DNA of 64,000 bases from UBA1127 sp965116355 (GCA_965116355.1 OZ220679.1:620001-684000), one strand, 5' to 3'. Positions 46,631 to 55,825 are shown, counted from the first letter of the stretch. Notes: a model not told the origin generated them from the sequence alone. Numbers and translations are program-made.

Positions 46631-48046
46631 ATGCCCGGCACTGACCTGCACCTGCTCAGCATTGCGGAAGCCAGCGCGGAGATCGCCGAGAAGCGCCTGT
46701 CGCCGGTAGAGCTGACGCAGGCATACCTCGCCCGGATCGAGGCGGTTCAGCCCCGCATCAACGCGTACATCACGGTCACGGGCGACCTGGCGATGGAGCG
46801 GGCGCGGCAGGCAGAGGCGGAAATTGCGGCGGGGCGAAACCGTGGGCCGCTGCACGGCATCCCCATCGCGCTGAAGGACCTGTACGAGACAGCGGGCATC
46901 CCCACGACGGGCGGCAGCAAGATCCTGGCAGAATACGTCCCAGACGAGGACTGCCCAGCCGCTGCCTCGCTATCTGAGGCGGGCGCCGTGCTGCTGGGCA
47001 AGCTCAACATGCACGAGTTCGCCTTCGGCATCACCAACAACAACCTGCACTACGGGCCAGCGCGCAACCCGTGGAACACGGACTGCGTAACGGGCGGCTC
47101 GAGCGGCGGCTCCGGCGCCGCCATGGCCGCCGGCCTCTGCGCGGCGACGCTGGGTTCCGACACAGGTGGCTCCATCCGCATCCCGGCGGCCTTCTGCGGC
47201 ATCGTCGGGCTGAAGCCCACGTACGGGCGGGTCAGCAAGCGGGGCGTGCTGCCGCTGTCGGCGTCGCTGGACACCGTGGGGCCGATGACCCGCACGGTGG
47301 CGGACGCGGGCATCGTGCTGCAGGCCATCGCGGGATACGACGCCTTCGACCCGAACTCCGCCGATGCGCCGGTGCCGGACTACCTGGCCGAGATCGCGGC
47401 GGGGGCGAGCGGTCTGCGGGTGGGCGTCGTGCGGGGCGACTACCGGCTGCCCATGGACGCCGAGCTGGAGGGTGCGGTCGAGGCGGCCTTCACGCACTTG
47501 GGCGCCCTCGGCGCGACAATCATTGACCCGGTGGAGCTGCCGATCCTGCGGGAGGCGCTGCCGCACAACTTCACCATCATCTCGTCGGAGGCGGCGGCCT
47601 TCCACCTGCAGTGGCTGGACGGTCGGCCAGGCGACTACGGTGAGGACGTCTTCGGACGGCTGTCGGGCGGGCGTAACAACTCGGCGACTGACTACATCCT
47701 CGCGCGGGAGGCACAGTCGCGGATTCGCGGTCAGCTCAGGGAGGCGATGGCCGGCCTCGACGCGCTGGCGCTGCCGATGCTGCCGCTAACGGCGGCGCCC
47801 ATCGGGCAGGAGCGGGTATCAGTCGGCGGGGCGGAGATGGACTTGCGGACGTCGGTGACGTGGTACACGCAGCCCTTCAACCTGACCGGTTTCCCGGCCA
47901 TCTCCATGCCGTGCGGGTTCACTTCGGCAGGCATGCCCATCGGCTTTCAGCTCGTGGCCAAGCCCTTCGAGGAGGGCACGCTGCTGCGGCTGGCCCACGC
48001 GTACGAGCTGAGCACGGAGTGGCACACCCGGACGCCGGCACTGTAG
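46631..48046 (+). CDS. Amidase-signature hydrolase (GatA-like)
   Basis: The 471-residue protein starts at ATG 46631, six bases after AGGAGGG; the in-frame ATG at 46595 lacks a ribosome site. It belongs to the amidase signature family with the Ser-cisSer-Lys triad visible: K82 in ALKDLYETAG, S157/S158 in TGGSSGGSGA and nucleophile S181 in GSDTGGSIRIPA. LKPTYGRVSKRGVLPL follows as in GatA. GatA transamidates misacylated Glu-tRNA(Gln)/Asp-tRNA(Asn) with GatB and GatC, but neither is adjacent, so it may equally be a stand-alone amide hydrolase. It lies just right of tRNA-Ala, on what appears to be the original chromosome. Confidence 0.88.
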   Translation: MPGTDLHLLSIAEASAEIAEKRLSPVELTQAYLARIEAVQPRINAYITVTGDLAMERARQAEAEIAAGRNRGPLHGIPIALKDLYETAGIPTTGGSKILAEYVPDEDCPAAASLSEAGAVLLGKLNMHEFAFGITNNNLHYGPARNPWNTDCVTGGSSGGSGAAMAAGLCAATLGSDTGGSIRIPAAFCGIVGLKPTYGRVSKRGVLPLSASLDTVGPMTRTVADAGIVLQAIAGYDAFDPNSADAPVPDYLAEIAAGASGLRVGVVRGDYRLPMDAELEGAVEAAFTHLGALGATIIDPVELPILREALPHNFTIISSEAAAFHLQWLDGRPGDYGEDVFGRLSGGRNNSATDYILAREAQSRIRGQLREAMAGLDALALPMLPLTAAPIGQERVSVGGAEMDLRTSVTWYTQPFNLTGFPAISMPCGFTSAGMPIGFQLVAKPFEEGTLLRLAHAYELSTEWHTRTPAL

Positions 48047-48054
48047 GGCATCCG

Positions 48055-48151
48055 TTCACCCTGAACTTGTCGAAGGGCCGCCCCCCGTTCGCCATGAGGG
48101 AAATCGAAGCCTGTCCTGAGGTTCTCGAAGGGGGCGAACGGGGGCTGGCCC
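48055..48151. repeat. REP-like intergenic palindrome
   Basis: TTCACCCTGAACTTGTCGAA starts at 48055. A 19-base arm 48075-48093 (GGGCCGCCCCCCGTTCGCC) pairs with 48133-48151 with one mismatch, around a spacer that contains CCTGTCCTGAGGTTCTCGAA. The pieces resemble the dispersed CCTGAGC-TGTCGAAGG repeat seen again near 55095 and 55834. It could also terminate amidase transcription. Confidence 0.6.
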
Positions 48152-48234
48152 TTTCCACCGCCACGGCCCCCAAGCTATGATTAAGTGTCTGCTCCCACGT
48201 GCGCTCAATCCCGACCAAAGGACCGTTCACTGCC

Positions 48235-49524
48235 ATGTTGAACATCGACCAGATACGCCGGTCGCCCGGCGATGTCGTCGCCGCGCTGGCGCGCCGGGGC
48301 GAGGACGCCGACTTCGCCGAGCTGCTGCGGCTCGACGAGGAGCGCCGCGCCGCGGTCACGGAACGCGACACGCTTCGGGCCACGCACAACCAGCTGAGCC
48401 GCGAGTTTGGCCAGCTCATGGCGGCCTCGCGCAGCGGCGGCGGAGACCCGGCGCGGCTGGAGGAACTGCGTTCGGAGACGCAGTCGGTCAACGAGCGGGT
48501 TGAGGCGCTGGGCGAGACGATCCGTGAGGCGGAGTCGACAATCGAAACGCTAATGCTGGAGCTGCCCAACCTTCCTCTTGAGTCGACGCCGGACGGCCTC
48601 GACGAGTCGGCCAACACCGTCGTCAGCTCGTGGGGCGAGCCTCGGTCGTACGCGTTCACGCCCATGGCGCACTGGGACCTGGGCGACAAGCTGGGCATCA
48701 TCGACATGGAGCGCGGCGCGAAGCTGTCCGGCGCGCGCTTCTACGTGCTGTCAGGGCCGGCGGCGCGGCTGGAGCGGGCGCTCATCAGCTGGATGCTTGA
48801 CGTCCACACCCGGGAGCACGGGTACACTGAGATGGCCCTGCCGGCGATGGTTCGTGAACAGGTGATGCTGGGCTCCGGCAATCTGCCGAAGTTCGGCGAC
48901 AACCTGTACCGCGACGTCGAGGAGGACCTCTGGCTGCTGCCGACGGCGGAGGTGGCGCTGACGGGCCTGCACCGCGACGAGATCCTGGCGCCGGGGTCGC
49001 TGCCGCTGAAGTATGTGGCGCAGACGCCGTGCTTCCGCCGCGAGAAGGCCGCCGCCGGCCGCGACACACGGGGCATCAAGCGCGTGCACCAGTTCAACAA
49101 AGTGGAGATGTACCAGCTTGTGGAGCCGGAAAACGGCGAAGCGGCGCTGGACGCGCTCGTGGAGGACGCGTCGGACCTGCTGCGTCGGCTGGAGCTGCCG
49201 CACCGGGTGCTGTCGCTGTGCGCGGGTGACATGGGGTTCCAGTCTGCGAAGACGTACGACATCGAGGTGTGGTCGCCCGGCTGTGAGGAGTGGCTGGAGG
49301 TGAGCTCGTGTTCGACGTGCACGGACTTCCAGGCGCGGCGCTCGAACCTGCGCTACCGGCCGGAGACGGGGGCGCGGCCACAGTACCCGCACACGTTGAA
49401 CGGCTCGGGCCTCGCGCTGCCGCGAGTGATCATCGCCGTCCTGGAGACGTACCAGCGGGAGGACGGCAGCATAGAGACTCCGTTGGCGCTGCGCCCGTAC
49501 ATCGGCTCGGACACGCTCGTCTGA
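48235..49524 (+). CDS. serS: Serine-tRNA ligase
   Basis: The 429-residue protein begins MLNIDQIRRSPGDVVAALAR with the usual N-terminal helical hairpin (about 28-105) that grips the long variable arm of tRNA-Ser. The class II catalytic core has motif 2 (PCFRREKAAAGRDTRGIKRV, then HQFNKVEMY) and motif 3 (NGSGLALPRVIIAVLETYQR), and ends RPYIGSDTLV. It joins serine to tRNA-Ser in the cytoplasm using ATP. I prefer ATG 48235 because it fits the family N terminus; the upstream ATG at 48199 would add 12 unrelated residues. AAAGGA lies 12 bases ahead. A tRNA-Ser gene starts 49 bases after the stop. Confidence 0.97.
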   Translation: MLNIDQIRRSPGDVVAALARRGEDADFAELLRLDEERRAAVTERDTLRATHNQLSREFGQLMAASRSGGGDPARLEELRSETQSVNERVEALGETIREAESTIETLMLELPNLPLESTPDGLDESANTVVSSWGEPRSYAFTPMAHWDLGDKLGIIDMERGAKLSGARFYVLSGPAARLERALISWMLDVHTREHGYTEMALPAMVREQVMLGSGNLPKFGDNLYRDVEEDLWLLPTAEVALTGLHRDEILAPGSLPLKYVAQTPCFRREKAAAGRDTRGIKRVHQFNKVEMYQLVEPENGEAALDALVEDASDLLRRLELPHRVLSLCAGDMGFQSAKTYDIEVWSPGCEEWLEVSSCSTCTDFQARRSNLRYRPETGARPQYPHTLNGSGLALPRVIIAVLETYQREDGSIETPLALRPYIGSDTLV

Positions 49525-49573
49525 GCCGCGCGGGTGGCTGAAGGGGCCTCGGAACGCGAGAGCGGCCCGACAC

Positions 49574-49661
49574 GGAGGGATGGCCGAGCGGACTATGGCG
49601 CCTGTCTTGAAAACAGGTGTGGGGAAACCCACCGTGGGTTCGAATCCCACTCCCTCCGCCA
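49574..49661 (+). tRNA. tRNA-Ser (TGA anticodon)
   Basis: A class II tRNA of 88 bases is present: acceptor GGAGGGA/TCCCTCC, anticodon loop CTTGAAA (anticodon TGA), a long variable arm (TGTGGGGAAACCCACC), T arm GTGGGTTCGAATCCCAC, discriminator G and encoded CCA. It directly follows serS. Confidence 0.96.
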
Positions 49662-49668
49662 AGTCCCC

Positions 49669-50052
49669 CTACCCATCAAACCCCTTGTAAAGCAACTGCA
49701 GCCCATGGCCGTCCGGGTCGTCGAAGTAGATGCAGGTGTCGTCGCCGGGGCGGCCGTGAACGTAGACGCCTGCGTTCTCCAGCCGAGCCTTTGTTGTCTC
49801 GTAGGACTCCGGTTCCATCTTCAGCGCCATGTGGTTCAACTCGACCTGGCCCTGTGTAACGGCATCGCCGCGCGTCTTGAAGAGGGCGACCTGGTCATTG
49901 CCGCACCAGAGGAAGCAGTTGCCCCCACCCTCGTGGTTGACCGTCATTCCCAGCAGGTCTATGTAAAACGCTTTCGATCGCTCCAAGTCGTTGACCCAAA
50001 GCACCACATGGTCGATGCCCGTCGTTTTGATTTGGATCTCCGTCTGCTGCAT
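49669..50052 (-). CDS. VOC (glyoxalase/dioxygenase-fold) family protein
   Basis: The 127-residue protein has the two beta-alpha-beta-beta-beta modules of the vicinal oxygen chelate superfamily: GIDHVVLWVNDLERSKAFYI opens the first, LNHMALKMEPESYETTKARL the second, and the end DDTCIYFDDPDGHGLQLLY carries the typical final strand. Candidate metal ligands are H15 in the first module, the His in LNHMAL and the Glu/His region near the end, although the final Glu common in glyoxalase I (LE) is Gln here. Substrate cannot be assigned. The stop is 8 bases from the end of tRNA-Ser on the opposite strand, and the gene is 41 bases downstream of the gamma-glutamyltransferase gene. Confidence 0.85.
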   Translation of the reverse strand: MQQTEIQIKTTGIDHVVLWVNDLERSKAFYIDLLGMTVNHEGGGNCFLWCGNDQVALFKTRGDAVTQGQVELNHMALKMEPESYETTKARLENAGVYVHGRPGDDTCIYFDDPDGHGLQLLYKGFDG

Positions 50053-50093
50053 GGCTCACCTCCGCCAAGTGCGTGACCCGTCTTGGGCGCAGT

Positions 50094-51788
50094 CTACCAC
50101 CCGATGGCGTAGCCGTCGCGACGCGGGTCCGCGGCGCCGTAGAGAGCCCCGGTCTCCGTGTCCACCTCGATCATCACCTCGCTGCCGGTGGCTGCCCAGT
50201 CGCCGATCACCGACACTGGGTGGCCGAGATCGCGCAGGCCGTCGAGCGCTTCGGCGGGGAAGCGGCCCTCCATGCGGAGTTCGTCCGGCGCGGTGTGGGG
50301 GATCGTCGACTCCGTGCCGTCCTGCACGTGCCGCCACCGCGGCGCCTCGACGGCCTCGGCGACGGTCATGCCGAAGTCGAGCACGTGGGTGATGACCTGG
50401 AAGTTGGTCTGCACCTGCGTATCTGCGCCGGGGGTGCCGCAGACCAGCGCGAGCTTGCGCCCGCCGTTGGACTCCTTGAACGCCATCACCGGGTTCATGG
50501 TGTGCCGCACCCGCTTGCCGGGCTCGAGGACGTCGATGTGGTTGGGGTCCAGGTGCCAGTAGGTCATGCGGTTGTTCAGTAGCACGCCCGTGTTGCCCGC
50601 AATGATGCTGGAGCCGAAGGCCGTTTGCAGGCTCTGGAGCATCGACACCGCGTTGCCCCACTGGTCGACGACGCAGAAACAGGTGGTGTCCTCCCGCGGC
50701 GCGGAGACGCGAGCGACGGCTTTGGGCCGATCGCCGCTCTGATAGCGCCACGGGTCGCCGTGCGGGACGCTGGTCATCGCCCGCGCCGGGTCGATGATTC
50801 TGGCACGCTCCGCCGCGTATTCCTTCGAGATCAAGCCCGGGACCGGCACCTCCACCCACTCCGGGTCGGCCATGTACACCTCGCGGTCGGCGAAGGCCAG
50901 CCGTTTGGCCTCGACCATGACGTGCACGCTCTCGGCGGTGTTGCAGCCGAGGGACGGCAGGTCGAAGTGCTCTGCGAGGCTCAGCTCCTGCAGGAGTACG
51001 TGACCGCTCGAGTTGGGCGGCGCCTCGTAGACGACGTGGCCACGGTAGGTGGTCGAGATTGCGTCCGACCACCGGGCACGCTGGTCGGCGAGGTCGCGCA
51101 TCGAGATAAGGCCGCCCTGCTCCTGCACGAATCGGACGATCTCCTCCCCGACGTCGCCCTCGTAGAAGACGCCCTCGCCCTCGGCGGCGATGCGCTCGAA
51201 TGTGCGCGCGAGGTCCTCCTGGTAGAGCATCTCGCCGGCGCGGATGGGACGCCCCTGCCGTGCGTAGACTGCCGCCGACGTCGGGAAAACGGTAAGCACC
51301 GGGTCCTCGGCGATGTTCCTCGCCAGCAGGTGCGAGACCGGAAAGCCGTTGGCCGCCAGGTCGATGGCTGGCGCGAGGACGTCGGAAAGCGGCATCGTCC
51401 CGTAGCGACCGTGCGCCGCCGTCCACCCCCGCAGCAGCGAGGGCACGGAGGTGGAGAGGACGCCCTTCATGGGGATGCCAGTAGCCTGGTAGCGCTCCAG
51501 TGTGGCCTCGTAGGGCGCCGAGCCCGTGGCGTTGATGACCTGCAGAGAGTCGTCGGCGCTGGTGTAGACCATGATGAAGCCGTCGCCGCCGATGCCCGAC
51601 ATGAGCGGCTCGACGACGCTGACGGCCGCGGCGACGGCCAGCGCCGCGTCGACGGCGTTCCCGCCGCGCTGCAGCACCGACGCGCCGGCCTGCGACGCCA
51701 GGGGGTGTCCGCTCGACACCATCCCTCGCCGCCCCATGACAACAGGCCGGTTGGACTCGAATCGCTGGCCGTGCGGAGTCGACGCCAT
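50094..51788 (-). CDS. ggt: Gamma-glutamyltransferase family protein
   Basis: The 564-residue sequence covers the full Ntn-hydrolase: GMVSSGHPLASQAG and RGGNAVDAALA at the start, EPLMSGIGGDGF, then the processing site EDTTCFCVVDQWGNAVS with catalytic Thr368, which becomes the N terminus of the small subunit after self-cleavage. The oxyanion region is MNPVMAFKESNGGRKLALVCGTPG. Classical enzymes have TTH here; this one has TTC. No signal peptide is seen, so the product looks cytoplasmic, unlike the E. coli enzyme. Members transfer or hydrolyse gamma-glutamyl groups of glutathione or related compounds; the exact substrate is unknown. The small VOC gene follows on the same strand. Confidence 0.9.
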   Translation of the reverse strand: MASTPHGQRFESNRPVVMGRRGMVSSGHPLASQAGASVLQRGGNAVDAALAVAAAVSVVEPLMSGIGGDGFIMVYTSADDSLQVINATGSAPYEATLERYQATGIPMKGVLSTSVPSLLRGWTAAHGRYGTMPLSDVLAPAIDLAANGFPVSHLLARNIAEDPVLTVFPTSAAVYARQGRPIRAGEMLYQEDLARTFERIAAEGEGVFYEGDVGEEIVRFVQEQGGLISMRDLADQRARWSDAISTTYRGHVVYEAPPNSSGHVLLQELSLAEHFDLPSLGCNTAESVHVMVEAKRLAFADREVYMADPEWVEVPVPGLISKEYAAERARIIDPARAMTSVPHGDPWRYQSGDRPKAVARVSAPREDTTCFCVVDQWGNAVSMLQSLQTAFGSSIIAGNTGVLLNNRMTYWHLDPNHIDVLEPGKRVRHTMNPVMAFKESNGGRKLALVCGTPGADTQVQTNFQVITHVLDFGMTVAEAVEAPRWRHVQDGTESTIPHTAPDELRMEGRFPAEALDGLRDLGHPVSVIGDWAATGSEVMIEVDTETGALYGAADPRRDGYAIGW

Positions 51789-51957
51789 GGCGGTCCTCCT
51801 GTGGAGAGAGTGGTCTTGGGAGGACTATATGCCACGGCGACGGTGGGGGGAAGAGGGCGTATTTGACGCTCCCGTCTATGCCCCATACACTGCCTAGCTA
51901 CCGCCGCCGGCGCCAGGCCGGCCGCACCCGAGCCCACCACCACACCGAAGGGGACGC

Positions 51958-53256
51958 ATGCGCGCGCGACGACCACGGTTCTTCTATGGCTGGCTTGTGG
52001 TCATCGCGTCCGTGCTGGCGGGGGCAGTGCAGAGCGGCGGGAGCGTTTGGGGCGCCAGCGTCTTCGCGTCGCACATGACGGACGAGCTCGGCTGGACGCG
52101 CTCCGCGTTCTTCGGGGCGTTCACGTTGCGCGCCATCGTTGGCGGCGTCCTTTCGCCCTTCATTGGGCCGATGCAGGACACCCGGTCGGGCCCGCGCATC
52201 CTCATGCTGCTGACCGGCGTCACCATGGGCTTCTCGCTCATCACCCTCAAGTGGATCGACAACATCGTCCTCTTCTACGTCCTCTTCGGGGCGCTGGGGG
52301 CGCTGACGATGGTTGGCGGGGCGGAGATGCTCATCGTGGCCATCGTGCCGAAGTGGTTTGTGCGCATGCGCGGGCGCGCCGTTGCGATAGCCTCCTCGGG
52401 CACGGCAATGGGGCCACTGTTCTTTCCCTTCCTGGTCCACGGCATCATCACACTGGTGGGCTGGCGCGACGCATGGGTCGTCCTCGGCATCGGGTCGATG
52501 GCCATCATGGTGCCGCTGGCGCTGATGGTGCGGTCGCGGCCGGAGGACATCGGCCTGTTGCCCGACGGCGCGAGGGAACCCGACCCAGCCACACAGCGAC
52601 AGTCGCAGGTGGCCCAAGGCGAGCGGACGCGGGCCGCACGCGCCGAGCGGAGCATGACCCGGCGGCAGGCGATGCGGACGTACGCCTTCTGGCTGCTGAT
52701 CCTGGCATTCTTCCTTGCCATGCTGGGCATGGGAGGCTTTCACGCCAACTGGATCCCCTACTTTGAGGACATTGGCTTCTCGCCGGCCGTCGGGGCGTGG
52801 GCGGCCACGGCGTACGGCGTGTGCTCCATCAGCGTCCGGCTGGTGTGGGGCGTGGTGGCCGAGCGGTTCCCGGTGCGCTACCTGCTGGTGATCCAGGCGA
52901 TGCTCACCGCGGTGAGCATCATGCTCTTCCTCAACATCAGTGATGTGCCCACGCTGATCATTGCCGGGGCGTCACACGGGCTGGCGCTGGGCGGGTTCTT
53001 CATCATGCGCCCGCTCATCATCGCCAACTATTTCGGCAGGCAGCACCTGGGGGCGATCAACGGCATTCTGCGGCCCTTCGTGACACTCAGCGGGGCCGTC
53101 AGCCCACTGCTGATCGCCGGCATGTTCGACATCTTTGGCACGTATCGGGAGGCGTTCCTCCTGGCGACGTTCACGTGGGTCCTCGCGGCAGGCGTGGTGT
53201 TCCTGGCGGCGCCGCCGAGGCGACAGCGGGCGACGAGCGAGGCGCTTGCTGGGTAG
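51958..53256 (+). CDS. MFS transporter (OFA/monocarboxylate-type)
   Basis: The 432-residue protein has about 12 hydrophobic helices starting FFYGWLVVIASVLAGAVQSG, the first-helix pattern of oxalate/formate antiporter-like MFS carriers. A central cytoplasmic loop of about 45 charged residues (about 185-235) splits two six-helix halves. The loop after helix 2 holds GPMQDTRSGPRIL, the variant of the MFS A motif. A ribosome site AAGGGGA precedes ATG 51958. It probably moves a small carboxylate across the inner membrane; substrate is not determinable. It is divergent from the gamma-glutamyltransferase gene and convergent with the amidohydrolase. Confidence 0.88.
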   Translation: MRARRPRFFYGWLVVIASVLAGAVQSGGSVWGASVFASHMTDELGWTRSAFFGAFTLRAIVGGVLSPFIGPMQDTRSGPRILMLLTGVTMGFSLITLKWIDNIVLFYVLFGALGALTMVGGAEMLIVAIVPKWFVRMRGRAVAIASSGTAMGPLFFPFLVHGIITLVGWRDAWVVLGIGSMAIMVPLALMVRSRPEDIGLLPDGAREPDPATQRQSQVAQGERTRAARAERSMTRRQAMRTYAFWLLILAFFLAMLGMGGFHANWIPYFEDIGFSPAVGAWAATAYGVCSISVRLVWGVVAERFPVRYLLVIQAMLTAVSIMLFLNISDVPTLIIAGASHGLALGGFFIMRPLIIANYFGRQHLGAINGILRPFVTLSGAVSPLLIAGMFDIFGTYREAFLLATFTWVLAAGVVFLAAPPRRQRATSEALAG

Positions 53257-53303
53257 AGTGCGACCGGCTCGGGCAAGCACTTGTGACAGGGTGGGCTTGC
53301 GGG

Positions 53304-54158
53304 CTACACCGGCGGGCCGGGGGACCAGCCGTAGATCTTCGAGAGGCTGCCGCCCATGAGCGCCGCGCGCTCGGAGTCCGAGAGCTCGTCGGTGATGCGA
53401 AAGGCGTCGACGCCCTGCTTGTACGTGAGGAGGCCGACGGTCCGGGTCCAGTCGGTGCCCCACATGCAGCGCTCGATGCCGAAGGCGTCGAACAGGCGGC
53501 GCAGAGGCTCCCAGATGTCCGGGTACGGAAACGGCTCATGCGACAGTGTGCATGCCGCGGATATCTTGATGGCGACGTGGTCGAACTCAGCGAGCGAAGC
53601 GACGAGGGGTATGTCCGCGAAGGGCTCGTCCGGAATGGGCGGGTAGTTGTACGTGAGCAGGCCAACGTGGTCGATGACCAGTTGCGTGTCCGGGTGGCGC
53701 TCGGCGTACGAGCGGAAGAGGGGCAGCTTGCCGGAGGCCATGACGTTCAGCGGCACGCCGGCCCGGCCTGCGGCGTCGAAAAGCCGGTCGATGCCGGGGT
53801 CGTCTTCCTCGTAGGGCTCGCGCGTGAGCATAAGGCGCGCTCCGACAACGCCGGGGTTGGCGACCCACTCCGCCACCTCTTCTGCGACGCCGTCCGAGTG
53901 TGGGTCGAAGGGCTTGATCAGGCGATACCTCGTCGGGTGCTTGGCGTACACCTCCAGCGCGTAGCTGCCATCGAAGCGGTACATCGAGTATGGGGAGACG
54001 AGGAGCGCGCCATCCACGCCGGCGGCGTCCATGGCTTCAACCATCTGGTCGCCGTTGATCTCGGCGGGGCCGTCAAGGCTGCCGACCCAGGGGCGCTCGG
54101 GGCTGTTGCGCTCGTAGGAGTGCACCTGCGAGTCGATGATGGGAGTCCGCGTCGCCAT
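53304..54158 (-). CDS. Amidohydrolase-2 family (metal-dependent TIM-barrel hydrolase)
   Basis: The 284-residue protein has the amidohydrolase-related pattern: PIIDSQVHSYE at the first strand (the usual HxH is QxH here), GVDGALLVSPYSMYRFD, LIKPFDPHSDGV, GVVGARLMLT, VIDHVGLL and the final FGIERCMWGTDWTR with the metal-binding Asp. Relatives include decarboxylases and lactone hydrolases such as 2-pyrone-4,6-dicarboxylate hydrolase. Loss of the first His of HxH is frequent in that subgroup. The reaction here is not known. It is divergent from the CoA-transferase operon and may act in the same catabolic route. Confidence 0.85.
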   Translation of the reverse strand: MATRTPIIDSQVHSYERNSPERPWVGSLDGPAEINGDQMVEAMDAAGVDGALLVSPYSMYRFDGSYALEVYAKHPTRYRLIKPFDPHSDGVAEEVAEWVANPGVVGARLMLTREPYEEDDPGIDRLFDAAGRAGVPLNVMASGKLPLFRSYAERHPDTQLVIDHVGLLTYNYPPIPDEPFADIPLVASLAEFDHVAIKISAACTLSHEPFPYPDIWEPLRRLFDAFGIERCMWGTDWTRTVGLLTYKQGVDAFRITDELSDSERAALMGGSLSKIYGWSPGPPV

Positions 54159-54285
54159 GTTCGTTCTCCTAACCGGTCGGCGGCCGTTCTACACCGGTCC
54201 CAGCCCACGACACTCGTTGGCGCTCAGTCTACACCGGAACGGAGGGGCGCGCACCGAGCCGCGGGCGGAGCGTTCGCAGTCACAC

Positions 54286-54313
54286 TGGACACGGCATCCA
54301 CCTATGCTAGAAT
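54286..54313 (+). promoter_or_regulatory. Sigma-70-type promoter of the CoA-transferase cluster
   Basis: TGGACA at 54286-54291 and TAGAAT at 54308-54313 are separated by 16 bases. They lie 45 bases ahead of the first gene start at 54359. Confidence 0.5.
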
Positions 54314-54358
54314 GAGCCCGCAATCCGGCAAAGGCCTGCCCGTGGAGTCCGTGCGGCT

Positions 54359-55078
54359 ATGAAGAACAAGGTCTATGCGAGCTTTGACGAGGCAGTGGCC
54401 GACGTGCCCGACGGCGCGACGTTCATGTCGGGCGGCTTTGCCGGCATCGGCGTGCCGCGGAACCTGATTGCGGCCCTCGTCCGGCAGGGGGCCAAGGACC
54501 TGACGGGCATCTCCAACAACACCGGCAGCCAGGGCGAGGATGTGGACGTGGGCAAGCTGGTGGAGAACGGGCAGATCCGCAAGATGGTGTGCGCGTTCAG
54601 CGCCGCCCCGCACCCGTCGCGGGCGAACCTCTTCGAGAAGCTGAACGAAGAGGGGAAGGTGGAGGCGGAGCTGGTGCCGCAGGGGACGCTGGCGGAGCGC
54701 ATGCGGGCCGCGGGCGCGGGCATCGGCGCGTTCTACACGCCGACGGGCGTCGGCACCGAGACGGCCGAGGGCAAGGAGCACCGCGTCATCAACGGTCGCA
54801 CCTACGTGCTCGAGTACCCGCTGCACGCCGACTACGCCTTCGTGAGGGCGTACCGCGCTGACACCTTCGGCAACCTGCAGTTCCGGCGTTCTCAGCGCAA
54901 CTTCAACCCGGTCATGGCCATGGCCGCGCGGGTCACCATCGCCGAGGTCGAGCAGGACATCGTCGAACTCGGCGAGTTGGACCCGGACAGCATCCACACG
55001 CCCGGAATCGTGGTGGACCGTGTCGTGAAGATACCCCCGCCGCCAGAGGGCATCTGGGACACGCCAAACCGCCGATAG
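54359..55078 (+). CDS. CoA-transferase subunit A (3-oxoacid type)
   Basis: The 239-residue subunit has the family I CoA-transferase alpha pattern: KVYASFDEAVADVPDGATFM, SGGFAGIGVPRNLI with the Gly-rich CoA-binding loop, ELVPQGTLAERMRAAGAGIG, FYTPTGVGT and ADYAFVRAYRADTFGNLQ. It pairs with subunit B encoded 75 bases downstream to move CoA between a 3-oxoacid and succinyl-CoA or a similar donor. Compared with the standard subunit (about 235 residues) it is full length. A thiolase-like and a DUF35 gene follow on the same strand, so it likely belongs to a carbon-degradation unit. Substrate specificity is not visible. Confidence 0.92.
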   Translation: MKNKVYASFDEAVADVPDGATFMSGGFAGIGVPRNLIAALVRQGAKDLTGISNNTGSQGEDVDVGKLVENGQIRKMVCAFSAAPHPSRANLFEKLNEEGKVEAELVPQGTLAERMRAAGAGIGAFYTPTGVGTETAEGKEHRVINGRTYVLEYPLHADYAFVRAYRADTFGNLQFRRSQRNFNPVMAMAARVTIAEVEQDIVELGELDPDSIHTPGIVVDRVVKIPPPPEGIWDTPNRR

Positions 55079-55094
55079 AGGGCGCGAATCAACG

Positions 55095-55115
55095 TTCACC
55101 CTGAGCCTGTCCAAG
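55095..55115 (+). repeat. REP-like repeat (TTCACCCTGAGCCTGTCC-AAG)
   Basis: This matches the motif at 48055 with few changes and the reverse complement at 55834-55850 (CCTTCGACAGGCTCGCG). Copies sit only between genes. Confidence 0.5.
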
Positions 55116-55153
55116 CGTCTCACGACCGAACGCGGAACGAAACGAGGACGGCA

Positions 55154-55825
55154 ATGGCAGAGGAAAAGAAGCCGCTCGACCGGCAGACGATGTGCAACCG
55201 CATCGCCATGGAGTTCCAGGACGGGTGGATTGTGAACCTCGGCGTCGGGATGCCGACGCTGTGCTCGAACTACGACTTCGGCGACACGGACATCCTCTTC
55301 CAGTCGGAGAACGGCGTCATCGGCTACGGGCCGCTATCGCCCGAGGGCGAGGAGGACATCCACCTCGTGAACGCCGGCGGGCAGCACGTGACGCTGCAGC
55401 AGGGCGCGGCGATCATCCACCATGCCGACTCGTTCTCGCTGATCCGTGCGGGCTACATCGACGTGACGGTCATGGGCGCGTACGAGGTTGCCGAGAACGG
55501 CGACTTCGCCAACTGGAAGACGGCCGGGCGCAAGGGCGGCGGCATCGGCGGGGCGATGGACCTCGCTGTCGGCGCCAAGCAGGTCTTCCTGGCGCTCGAA
55601 CACACGACCCGCGAGGGCGCGCCGCGGCTGCTGAAGCAGTGCAACCTGCCGGTGACAGCCGTGGGTGTAGTCACCAAGGTCGTGACCAACTTGGGCCTCT
55701 TCGACATCACCCCGGAGGGATTCGTTATGAAGGAGATCGCTCCCGGGTACACGCCGGAAGAGGTGCAGGCCGTCACGGAGGCGACACTGACCATCGCGCC
55801 TGACCTGAAGGAGCTTCGGGCCTAG
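55154..55825 (+). CDS. CoA-transferase subunit B (3-oxoacid type)
   Basis: The 223-residue beta subunit carries the catalytic Glu52 in FQSENGVIGYGP, which forms the glutamyl-CoA thioester. It also has NLGVGMPTLCSNY at the front, GGQHVTLQQGAAIIHHADSF, the GGIGGAMDLAVGAKQV block and ITPEGFVMKEIAPG at the end, all typical of ScoB/AtoA/PcaJ proteins. GAGG precedes ATG 55154. It works as a heterodimer partner of the preceding subunit. A REP-like repeat (about 55095) lies between the two genes and another one after this gene (about 55834). Confidence 0.93.
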   Translation: MAEEKKPLDRQTMCNRIAMEFQDGWIVNLGVGMPTLCSNYDFGDTDILFQSENGVIGYGPLSPEGEEDIHLVNAGGQHVTLQQGAAIIHHADSFSLIRAGYIDVTVMGAYEVAENGDFANWKTAGRKGGGIGGAMDLAVGAKQVFLALEHTTREGAPRLLKQCNLPVTAVGVVTKVVTNLGLFDITPEGFVMKEIAPGYTPEEVQAVTEATLTIAPDLKELRA

